Positions 1-5,511 of a stretch of DNA of 6,736 bases are shown here, piece after piece (the first letter of the stretch is position 1; every line of letters begins with the position of its first letter). A program made the translations under genes and the position numbers. The notes under the pieces were generated by a model, which was not told the origin of the DNA, ran no database searches, and worked only from the letters and a program-made list of their open reading frames with translations. The stretch lies in assembly GCA_007121175.1 (NCBI GenBank), contig SKMG01000170.1, forward strand, positions 1 to 6,736, written 5' to 3'. Source of the stretch: Trueperaceae bacterium. Lineage in GTDB: Bacteria; Deinococcota; Deinococci; Deinococcales; Trueperaceae.

Positions 1-5
1 AGGCC

Positions 6-833
6 TCACGCTGCCGTCGAGCCGAGGAGCAGCAGCGCCCGGCACACCTTGAACACGTCGAGGTAGTCGTCGCTCACGTAACGCACCGTCCGGCCATCCA
101 GGCGTTGGCTGCCGGGGAGCAGCAGCGCCAGGTCGGCCTGCGAGGTCTTCACGAAGCGCACGTCCAGCGTCAGCGGCGGCTCGGGCGGTCGTAGCAGGCC
201 GGCGGCGGTCAGCGAGCGGAGCGCCCGCGTGACCGCCGAGGCGATCGCCACGCGGGCTGCCCCCGGCGTCAGCGTGCGGGCGGCGGTGCGGCTCACCGCC
301 CACTTCACCACCGCCACCTCGGTCGCGGGAAGCATCTCGGCCACCTCGGCGGCCAGCTTGTCGTCGCCGCTCGCCATCACCACCGGCACACCGCACGCCC
401 CCGCGACCATGGCGTTCAGGACGAACTCGCCCTGCTGACTCCCGTTCAGCGTCAGCGTGTCGACCACCGAACCGAGGTAGGCGTGCTCCAGGACCGCCTC
501 GGCCGTGCCGGGGCGCGCGTGGTAGCCCAGGAACAGCGCGGCGTCGAAGCCCCCGTCGATGCCCTGCACCATGTTGAGCGGCTTCGGCCGTCCGCTGATC
601 AGCTGCACCCGCTCGTCGAGCACTTCCACCAGCAGATTGGTGTTGGGGCCGTGGGCGTCGTTCACCACCACGATCGAGGCGCCGGCGTCGAAGGCGGCGC
701 GCGCCGCGGCGTTCACCTCTTCGGTCATCAGCCGCCTGGCGCGCTGGTACTCGGTACCCCCTTCGGGTGACTGATGGCTGGCGTCCACCACGCCGGCGAC
801 GCCCTCGATGTCGGCTGAGACGTAGACGCGCAT
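6..833 (-). CDS. dppA: M55-family zinc D-aminopeptidase, DppA-like
   Basis: The product is a 275-residue protein closely resembling Bacillus subtilis DppA (274 aa), a self-compartmentalising zinc peptidase that removes N-terminal D-amino acids such as D-Ala from short peptides. No signal peptide is visible, so it should be cytoplasmic. Seen: the N-terminus MRVYVSADIEG gives metal ligands D8 and E10 at the same numbers as in DppA. H61 (VNDAHG), H105 (LGYHARPG) and E136 (GEFVLNA) complete the ligand set, and H117 (LEHA) matches catalytic H115. The SGRPKP and ASGDD segments are also typical. I chose the ATG at 833 because AGGAG lies 7 nt upstream (841-845). An ATG two codons earlier (839) would overlap the upstream TGA as ATGA, but is only 1-3 nt from that Shine-Dalgarno. 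It is the last gene of the minus-strand operon visible here and looks intact. The family call is firm; physiological substrates (cell-wall D-peptides) are inferred. Confidence 0.93.
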   Translation of the reverse strand: MRVYVSADIEGVAGVVDASHQSPEGGTEYQRARRLMTEEVNAAARAAFDAGASIVVVNDAHGPNTNLLVEVLDERVQLISGRPKPLNMVQGIDGGFDAALFLGYHARPGTAEAVLEHAYLGSVVDTLTLNGSQQGEFVLNAMVAGACGVPVVMASGDDKLAAEVAEMLPATEVAVVKWAVSRTAARTLTPGAARVAIASAVTRALRSLTAAGLLRPPEPPLTLDVRFVKTSQADLALLLPGSQRLDGRTVRYVSDDYLDVFKVCRALLLLGSTAA

Positions 834-835
834 GC

Positions 836-2470
836 TCATGCTCCTCCCTGGCCGCGCACGAAGCGACCCGGCGTGGCGCCCGTGTGCTCGCCGTGTCGCA
901 CGACTCGCACGCCGTTCACCCAGACCTCGCTGATGCCCGTCGAGAGCTGGTGCGGATCCTCGAACGTGGCGCGGTCGGTGACCGTGTCGGGGTCGAACAG
1001 CACCAGGTCGGCGTACGCGCCCTCGCGCAGCGTGCCGCGACCTTGCAGCCCGAGCCGGTTCGCTACCGCCGAGGTCATCTCGCGGATGGCCTCCTCGAGG
1101 GTCAGCAGCCGCTCCTCGCGCACGTACTGCCGCAGCACCCGCGGGTAGCTGCCGTAGGCCCGCGGGTGGTAGGGGCCGAGCGGGTTGGCCCAGGCCGGGT
1201 CGAAGCCCCCGGCATCGGTTGCGAACGTCACCCAGGGCTGCTGCAGCTGCAATCGCAGGTTGCGCTCGGTCATCGAGAAGAAGATGGTGCTGATCCTTTG
1301 GCGCTCGTGCGCGAGCAGGTCGAGCACCGTCTCGATCCAGTCCTGACCGCGCTCCTCGGCGATCTCGGAGAGCCGCATGCCAACGTAACGCTGGTGCTCG
1401 GGCGCGCGGAAGCCGACCGGCATCACACCGTGAGCGCCACCCTCGGTCTCCAGACCCATGCCGTCGTGCGGCTCGCGCCCCTCGAGCTGCCGCCGCACGG
1501 CCGCCCGCGCGGCCGGGTCGCGCAAGCGCTCGTAGAGCCTGCCGCCCTCCGCCGTCCAGGTGGGCAAGATGGCCGCGAGCCCGGTGCCGGAGGCCGGATA
1601 CGGGTACATGTCTGCGGTGACGTCGAGGCCTGCCGCGCGCTCGCGCGTGATGCGCTCGATCACCGACGGCATGCGCCACCAGTGGTCGGGGTGCGCGGCC
1701 TTCAAGTGGTAGATCTCGACCGGCACACCCGCACCACGGCCGATCGCGAAGGCCTCTTCGAGCGCTTCGAAGATCGCGGCCGACTCGGAGCGCAGGTGGG
1801 TGATGTAGAGGCCGCCGTAGCGCGCCATCTCGCGGCACACGGCGGTGAGTTCGCTCGTGTTGGCGTAGGCGTCGGGCGGGTAGACCAGGGCGTAGGCAAC
1901 GCCGAAGGCGCCGTCCTCCATCGCCGCCGCCAGCACCCGCCGCATGCCGATGAGCTCGTCGGCGTTCGCCGCGCCCATCGCCATGCCCTTGACGAAGGCG
2001 CGCAGCGTGCCGCCGCCGAGGAACGAGCCGACGTTGGGCGACACGCCGGCGGACTCCAGCGCCTCCAGCCAGTCGCCGAAGCGCGTCCAGGACAGCATCC
2101 GCTCATACCAGACCGGATCGACCGGGAGCGCGAACATGGTGCGGCTCAAGGGGTCCTCGATCAGCCCTCCCTGCGGTGCCGGCGTCCAGGCCTCACCCAT
2201 CACCTCGGTGGTGACGCCCTGGGTGATCTTCGACAGGCAGCGGCCGTCGCGCATGAGCGAGAGGATCGCATGGCTCTGGATGTCGATGAACCCCGGGCAC
2301 AGCACCATGCCGCGGGCATCGACCAACTCTCGGGCCTCGGCCACCGGGAGGCTGCCCGGCGGAGCGATCGCCGCGATCCGATCACCGCGCACCGAAACGT
2401 CGGCGTAGGTGTACGGGTTGCCGCTGCCGTCGATCACCCGCGCGCCGCGCACCAGCAGGTCGGCGCTCAC
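836..2470 (-). CDS. N-acyl-D-amino-acid deacylase-type amidohydrolase
   Basis: A 544-residue amidohydrolase-superfamily enzyme of the D-aminoacylase group, expected to hydrolyse N-acyl-D-amino acids to free D-amino acids. Seen in order: an N-terminal urease-like beta segment (DLLVRGARVIDGSGNP), the metal-site strand FIDIQSH (61-67), QGVTTEVMGE (84-93), H225 (ITHLRSE), H255 (IYHLKAA), D419 (FATDAGG), the family signature HPRAYGSYPRVL (435-446) and the C-terminal GAYADLVLFDP plus VNG strand. H225 and H255 are 30 apart, as are zinc ligands H220 and H250 of Alcaligenes D-aminoacylase. Odd: the first His of the usual HxH is Gln65, and the bridging Cys position is Ala94. It is also longer than the 483-aa reference enzyme. 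The GTG at 2470 was chosen because homologues begin just before DLLxRG; it overlaps the TGA of a 19-codon leader ORF. A longer reading from a GTG at 2566 would add a low-complexity Arg-rich extension and is unlikely. Exact acyl and amino-acid specificity cannot be told; D-hydantoinase-like activity is less likely. Confidence 0.88.
   Translation of the reverse strand: MSADLLVRGARVIDGSGNPYTYADVSVRGDRIAAIAPPGSLPVAEARELVDARGMVLCPGFIDIQSHAILSLMRDGRCLSKITQGVTTEVMGEAWTPAPQGGLIEDPLSRTMFALPVDPVWYERMLSWTRFGDWLEALESAGVSPNVGSFLGGGTLRAFVKGMAMGAANADELIGMRRVLAAAMEDGAFGVAYALVYPPDAYANTSELTAVCREMARYGGLYITHLRSESAAIFEALEEAFAIGRGAGVPVEIYHLKAAHPDHWWRMPSVIERITRERAAGLDVTADMYPYPASGTGLAAILPTWTAEGGRLYERLRDPAARAAVRRQLEGREPHDGMGLETEGGAHGVMPVGFRAPEHQRYVGMRLSEIAEERGQDWIETVLDLLAHERQRISTIFFSMTERNLRLQLQQPWVTFATDAGGFDPAWANPLGPYHPRAYGSYPRVLRQYVREERLLTLEEAIREMTSAVANRLGLQGRGTLREGAYADLVLFDPDTVTDRATFEDPHQLSTGISEVWVNGVRVVRHGEHTGATPGRFVRGQGGA
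841..849 (-). promoter_or_regulatory. Shine-Dalgarno deciding the dppA-like start
   Basis: The minus strand reads AGGGAGGAG, lying within the last codons of the amidohydrolase gene. AGGAG is 7 nt from the ATG at 833 but only 1 nt from the ATG at 839, which favours the inner start. Confidence 0.65.
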
Positions 2471-2526
2471 GGCGATCGCCCGCCGCTCTCGCGGTCGGGA
2501 CGACGGTGCATCGCTGGGCTGCTCAT
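2467..2526 (-). CDS. Putative 19-residue leader ORF upstream of the D-aminoacylase gene
   Basis: The reading frame MSSPAMHRRPDRESGGRSP starts at ATG 2526, 4 nt after a perfect AGGAGG (2531-2536), the best ribosome binding site in this intergenic region. Its TGA (2469-2467) overlaps the GTG start of the amidohydrolase gene as GTGA. The amidohydrolase GTG has no convincing Shine-Dalgarno of its own, only a GGG about 9 nt upstream, so ribosomes terminating here could re-initiate on it (inference). The peptide is hydrophilic, Arg/Ser/Pro-rich, and unlike any family I recognise. The alternative is that the ATG is the real amidohydrolase start and a one-base indel or frameshift separates the two frames. 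Confidence 0.5.
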   Translation of the reverse strand: MSSPAMHRRPDRESGGRSP

Positions 2527-2530
2527 GTCG

Positions 2531-2536
2531 CCTCCT
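2531..2536 (-). promoter_or_regulatory. Perfect Shine-Dalgarno of the leader ORF
   Basis: The minus strand reads AGGAGG followed by CGAC and ATG. It lies 60 nt upstream of the amidohydrolase GTG and so cannot serve that start directly. It is what argues that translation begins at 2526 and is passed on by coupling. Confidence 0.6.
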
Positions 2537-2538
2537 GA

Positions 2539-2554
2539 CGGCGCGGCCGCGCCG
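2539..2554. repeat. 16-nt perfect GC palindrome between divergent genes
   Basis: CGGCGCGGCCGCGCCG is fully self-complementary and sits just upstream of the leader ORF's Shine-Dalgarno, in the 113-nt gap between the divergent minus-strand operon and the oxidoreductase gene. It could be an operator or a 5' UTR structure. In DNA this GC-rich a palindrome of this size is not far from chance expectation. I see no convincing -10/-35 pair for the minus-strand operon in this gap. Confidence 0.35.
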
Positions 2555-2624
2555 AGAGTCGGGCACCGACGCCGCCGCGGGTCCATCATGCCCCGCCGCG
2601 GTCGCCCGGGCCGCGGGCGCGTGC

Positions 2625-2630
2625 TAGCGT
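2625..2630 (+). promoter_or_regulatory. Possible -10 element (TAGCGT) of the oxidoreductase gene
   Basis: TAGCGT fits the TANNNT pattern and ends 9 nt before the ATG at 2640. A transcript would start at or within a few nucleotides of the start codon. No -35 resembling TTGACA is present 16-18 nt upstream. The same hexamer lies upstream of the lipoprotein gene (4320-4325, minus). This is a weak prediction. Confidence 0.3.
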
Positions 2631-2639
2631 CGTAGGACC

Positions 2640-3659
2640 ATGACGAACCTCACAGCCCCCGCCGGCGCTACGACGCACGTGCGCTGGGGCATCATCGGCT
2701 GCGGCGACGTGACCGAGGTGAAGTCCGGCCCGGCGTTCGACCGTGTCCGGCACAGCTCGCTCGCGGCGGTGATGCGCCGTGACGCCCGGAAGGCCGAAGA
2801 CTACGCACGGCGCCACGGGGTGCCCCGTTGGACCACCGATCCCGACGAGATCATCGAGGCCGACGACGTCGACGCTGTGTACGTCGCGACGCCGCCGTCG
2901 AGCCACGCCCACTACGTGCTGCGCGCCGCCGCCGCCGGCAAGCCGGTCTACGTCGAGAAGCCGATGGCGGTGAGCGCGGCCGAGGCCGAGGCGATGATCG
3001 CTGCGTGCGAAGCCGCCGGCGTGCCGCTCTTCGTCGCGTACTACCGGCGGGCCCTGCCGCGCTTCGCATTCGTCGGCGAGCGCCTCGCCGCCGGCACCAT
3101 CGGCGACGTCACGCTGGCGCAGCTCGAACTCCACCACCCGGCGCCGGCCGGCCCCGACGCGACGGGCTGGCGCTGGGATCCGGAGGTCGCCGGCGGCGGG
3201 CTGCTCTTCGACCTCGGCAGCCACGCGCTCGACCTGCTCGATCACTGGCTGGGGCCGATCGCTCGTGCTCGCGCGTTCCGGGCGACCCGGCTCCCCTGGT
3301 CGCGGGTCGAGGACCAGGTGGTGGCCGTCTTCGAGTTCGCTTCAGGCGTGCAGGGTGCGGCGGTCTGGGGCTTCAACGGCACGACCCGTCGCGACCTCAT
3401 CACGCTGTTCGGTACTCGCGGCCGCATCTCGGTCCCGCTGCTGGCCGACGGTCCGGTGCTCATCGAGGACGCTGCCGGTGACGTGAGCGAGCACCGCATC
3501 GCACACCCGGCCCACGTCCAGGAGCCGCTGATCGAGACGATCGTCGCCGAGCTGGCGGCCGGCAGCGGCGCGGACGGCCCACGATGCCCCAGCACCGGCG
3601 TGACGGCCGCGCGCACACAGCGCGTGCTCGAGGCACTGCTGCGTGACGCGCCGGCCTGA
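2640..3659 (+). CDS. Gfo/Idh/MocA-family NAD(P)-dependent oxidoreductase
   Basis: A 339-residue cytoplasmic dehydrogenase of the glucose-fructose oxidoreductase / inositol dehydrogenase / MocA family, which oxidises or reduces hydroxyls of sugars, inositols and related polyols with NAD(P). Seen: an N-terminal Rossmann fold with VRWGIIGCGDV (residues 14-24, glycines 17, 20 and 22), the VYVATPPSSH segment (80-89) ending beta-alpha-beta, the diagnostic EKP motif (106-108), and in the C-terminal domain GGGLLFDLGSHALD (185-198) with D191 and H195 as the expected substrate/catalytic residues. Length is normal. The ATG at 2640 has only a poor AGGA too close to it, so initiation may be leaderless. 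A GTG at 2679, right before RWGIIGCG, is an alternative start with no Shine-Dalgarno. It is divergent from the D-aminoacylase operon and may share control, but no functional link is shown. The substrate is unknown. Confidence 0.9.
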   Translation: MTNLTAPAGATTHVRWGIIGCGDVTEVKSGPAFDRVRHSSLAAVMRRDARKAEDYARRHGVPRWTTDPDEIIEADDVDAVYVATPPSSHAHYVLRAAAAGKPVYVEKPMAVSAAEAEAMIAACEAAGVPLFVAYYRRALPRFAFVGERLAAGTIGDVTLAQLELHHPAPAGPDATGWRWDPEVAGGGLLFDLGSHALDLLDHWLGPIARARAFRATRLPWSRVEDQVVAVFEFASGVQGAAVWGFNGTTRRDLITLFGTRGRISVPLLADGPVLIEDAAGDVSEHRIAHPAHVQEPLIETIVAELAAGSGADGPRCPSTGVTAARTQRVLEALLRDAPA

Positions 3660-3669
3660 AGCGCTACCG

Positions 3670-4281
3670 CTAGGGCGCGAGCGGCTGCGGAGCCGCGAAG
3701 ACCAGCGTCCAATAGCTGCCGAACACGCTCGCCTCGTCCTCGACGAAGGCTGCGCCGAGCGCCTCGAAGCCCGCGTCCATCAACACCAGGCAGTGCGCGG
3801 GGCTCGCGAGGAAGCCGGCCACCGCCTCGGCCGGGTCGACGTAGCCCGCCGCGATGTTCTCGCCCCAGGTGCGCGCCGGGTAGCCGGTCGCGGCGATGCG
3901 AGCGCCGACCGTGCCTCCCGAGGGCGACACGTGCGAGAGGTAACCGAACTGCGCCATCGAGCGCGCATGGCCCTCGGCGGCGAGAGCCAGGGCGTCGTTC
4001 CAGCCCAGCGGCGGCGCCGGCGCGAACACGGCCCCACCGCAGCGCTGGACGCGAGCGCGCTCCTGGTTGACGAGTTGCAGCATCAGCGCGGCCTGCAGCG
4101 ATGGCGGCGAGGTCACCGCTACCACCGCGCCGACTGAGGACGCGCCGGCAACGGCCGTCGCAGGCAGGCGCGCCTGCCGTGCCCGGGGGACGCAGCCGGC
4201 GATCAGCGCCATGAGCAGCAGAGCGACGAGCGCCAGCCGCAGACCTCGTCCGATACGCGCTCCGTACGTCTCAGACTCCAC
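3670..4281 (-). CDS. CAP/SCP-domain (YkwD-like) lipoprotein
   Basis: A 203-residue secreted protein of the bacterial CAP/SCP (cysteine-rich secretory protein) superfamily, whose bacterial members are extracytoplasmic and mostly of unknown biochemical role. Seen: a positively charged N-terminus, a hydrophobic stretch at 14-28 and the lipobox IAGC with Cys30 as the probable lipidated residue. A Pro/Ala/Val-rich linker follows to about residue 60. The CAP domain then shows LMLQLVNQERA (67-77), PLGWNDALALAAEGHARSMA (91-110; H105), LSHVSPSGGTVGARI (115-129; H117), GENIAAGY (140-147; E141), SPAHC (160-164; H163) and YWTLVFA (190-196). Cys81 and Cys164 are placed to form the disulfide seen in this subgroup. 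The GTG at 4281 is supported by a perfect AGGAGG 6 nt upstream (4288-4293). It is monocistronic, convergent with the oxidoreductase and divergent from the ABC operon. The family is certain, the function unknown. Confidence 0.9.
   Translation of the reverse strand: MESETYGARIGRGLRLALVALLLMALIAGCVPRARQARLPATAVAGASSVGAVVAVTSPPSLQAALMLQLVNQERARVQRCGGAVFAPAPPLGWNDALALAAEGHARSMAQFGYLSHVSPSGGTVGARIAATGYPARTWGENIAAGYVDPAEAVAGFLASPAHCLVLMDAGFEALGAAFVEDEASVFGSYWTLVFAAPQPLAP
3681..3696. repeat. GC hairpin at the convergent gene end
   Basis: GCGGCT, a GCGG loop and AGCCGC form a perfect 6-bp stem inside the last codons of the lipoprotein gene, 22 nt after the oxidoreductase stop. Only 10 nt separate the two convergent stops. 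There is no T-tract on either side, so it is not a standard intrinsic terminator. It could still pause or protect the oxidoreductase transcript. Confidence 0.3.
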
Positions 4282-4287
4282 CCGAAA

Positions 4288-4293
4288 CCTCCT
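4288..4293 (-). promoter_or_regulatory. Perfect Shine-Dalgarno deciding the lipoprotein GTG start
   Basis: The minus strand reads AGGAGG, then TTTCGG, then GTG at 4281. The ideal 6-nt spacing picks this GTG over longer in-frame readings that lack a signal sequence near the N-terminus. Confidence 0.8.
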
Positions 4294-4294
4294 C

Positions 4295-4316
4295 GGCACG
4301 CCGGCTCCGGCGTACC
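4295..4316 (-). promoter_or_regulatory. Stem-loop abutting the lipoprotein ribosome binding site
   Basis: On the minus strand GGTACGCCGG and CCGGCGTGCC flank a central AG. In RNA this gives 10 potential pairs including one G-U, with the innermost pairs opening to form the loop. The 3' arm ends 1 nt before AGGAGG. It may be a 5' UTR hairpin affecting stability or ribosome access, or a protein-binding inverted repeat in DNA (7-nt perfect arms at 4298-4304 and 4307-4313). Confidence 0.4.
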
Positions 4317-4319
4317 CCA

Positions 4320-4325
4320 ACGCTA
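4320..4325 (-). promoter_or_regulatory. Possible -10 element (TAGCGT) of the lipoprotein gene
   Basis: The minus strand reads TAGCGT, a TANNNT match about 39 nt before the GTG. The implied transcript would begin near 4313, inside the stem-loop's outer arm, leaving a short leader with a 5'-terminal hairpin. No good -35 is seen. Confidence 0.25.
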
Positions 4326-4437
4326 CGCCAGTCACGGCAGCGCACGGCGTGCGAGGTTCCACGTCCGGCGTCAGCGGCTCCACCTCAGACCTGCGCCGCT
4401 CGCCGTAGTGCCTTGGCGCAGACGTGCACCGCGCGCG

Positions 4438-4466
4438 CTGACAGCGGCTCGCCGAAGACCTATCAT
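4438..4466 (+). promoter_or_regulatory. Near-consensus sigma70-type promoter of the ABC operon, probably leaderless
   Basis: CTGACA (4438-4443, 5 of 6 to TTGACA) and TATCAT (4461-4466, 5 of 6 to TATAAT) are separated by exactly 17 nt. The start point predicted 7-8 nt after the -10 falls at 4473-4474, on the A of the ATG at 4474. The mRNA would then have no leader. Confidence 0.7.
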
Positions 4467-4473
4467 GAGGCCG

Positions 4474-5511
4474 ATGCCAAGGACCACGTGTACGCCACCG
4501 CCCGGCGGGTGCGGCGCAGCCCGCGTCGCTCGCAGCCTCCTGACCCTGCTCGTCCTGGCGCTGCTGGCACCCTTCACCCTCGCCCAAGGCTCGCTGCTGG
4601 TGTACGCGGTGATCAGCCAGGACGACGCCGAACTGCTGACCGGCATGTTCGCCGACGAGACCGGGGTCGAGGTGCGCTTCCTCCGGGGCGCCACCGGCGA
4701 GCTGGTGACGCGCGTGATCGCCGAGCGCGGCGCGCCGCAAGCCGACGTGCTGCTCGGCGGTCCGAGCAGCCTGCACATCAGCGTGGCCGAGTCCGGCGCC
4801 CTGTTGCCGTACCTCTCGCCCGCCGCCGCGGGGCTGCCGGCGTCCGCACGCGATCGCGACGGCCTCTGGACCGGCTTCTACCTGACGGCGCTGGGGATCG
4901 GCGTCAACGAGACCCGCTTCGCCCAGCGCTACGGCGATCGGCCGCTGCCGAGCACCTGGGAGGACCTGCTCGACCCCGCCTTCGCGGGCGAGATCGTGCT
5001 CACCGACCCGGTCGCCTCCAGCACCGCCTACCTGTTCGTCCAGGCGCAGCTCCAGCGTCTCGGCTGGGACGCTGGCTGGGACTACCTCGAGCGGCTCGCT
5101 CCGCTGGTCGGGCAGTTCCCGAGCAGCGGCGGAGCGCCACCGCAGCTCGTGGGCACCGGCGAGTACACGCTCGGCGTCGCCTTCGTGCACGCCCTGGCGC
5201 GCTACCGTGCCCAGGGCTTCCCGGTGACGCTGGTGGTGCCACCTGCCACTGCCGGCGAAGTGGGGGCGGTGTCGATCATCGCCGGCGGCCCGAATCCCGA
5301 GAACGCCCGCCGCTTCGTCGACTTCGTGCTGTCGCAGGCGGCCCAGCAGGCGTTCGTGAACCAGTCGCTGACAACGCCGCTGCACGCCGACGTGGTGCTG
5401 CCGGAGGCGGCAGTGCCGCTCACGGCCATCGACCTGATCGAGTACGATCCCTCGCTCGCGGGCGAGCAGCGTGAGGAAGTGCTGCTGCGCTGGCAGTCGG
5501 TCGTCGATTGA
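4474..5511 (+). CDS. ABC transporter periplasmic substrate-binding protein (Fe3+/AfuA-like class)
   Basis: A 345-residue extracytoplasmic solute-binding protein that should deliver ligand to the permease encoded next. Seen: a Sec signal peptide with Arg17/Arg20, a hydrophobic core at about 21-35 and likely cleavage after Ala37 (TLA before Q). The mature protein begins with the strand LLVYAVIS and continues DDAELLTGMFADETGVEV (50-67), ADVLLGG (90-96), WTGFYLTALGIGVN (132-145), STWEDLLDPAFAGEIVLTDP (160-179), a SST ligand-loop region (182-184), GVAF (234-237) and NPENARRFVDFVLS (274-287), all typical of the ferric/thiamine/phosphorylated-sugar binding class. The paired tyrosines that bind iron in FbpA-type proteins are not present, so the ligand may not be iron. 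The ATG at 4474 is chosen because the promoter's predicted start falls on it; the in-frame ATG at 4465 overlaps the -10. A close GAGG (4467-4470) would be upstream only if the transcript began earlier. Confidence 0.87.
   Translation: MPRTTCTPPPGGCGAARVARSLLTLLVLALLAPFTLAQGSLLVYAVISQDDAELLTGMFADETGVEVRFLRGATGELVTRVIAERGAPQADVLLGGPSSLHISVAESGALLPYLSPAAAGLPASARDRDGLWTGFYLTALGIGVNETRFAQRYGDRPLPSTWEDLLDPAFAGEIVLTDPVASSTAYLFVQAQLQRLGWDAGWDYLERLAPLVGQFPSSGGAPPQLVGTGEYTLGVAFVHALARYRAQGFPVTLVVPPATAGEVGAVSIIAGGPNPENARRFVDFVLSQAAQQAFVNQSLTTPLHADVVLPEAAVPLTAIDLIEYDPSLAGEQREEVLLRWQSVVD

Noticed and set aside
840..1838. Long minus-strand extension of the D-aminopeptidase frame upstream of its ATG
   Set aside because: The extra 330 or so residues are low-complexity Arg/Ala/Gly translation, out of frame with the true amidohydrolase gene. 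The family N-terminus starts at MRVYVSADIEG.
767..2635. A 622-codon plus-strand open frame opposite the D-aminoacylase gene
   Set aside because: Its product is Arg/His/Gly/Ala-rich with no domain signature, and it is antisense to a clearly recognisable enzyme. High GC removes stop codons from such shadow frames.
3660..3700. Intrinsic terminator between the convergent oxidoreductase and lipoprotein genes
   Set aside because: Stem potential exists (3667-3671 with 3680-3684, and 3681-3696), but no T-tract follows on either strand.
4282..5385. Long minus-strand extension of the CAP lipoprotein frame
   Set aside because: It lies opposite the binding-protein gene and is compositionally biased. 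A perfect Shine-Dalgarno and a lipoprotein signal sequence define the start at 4281.
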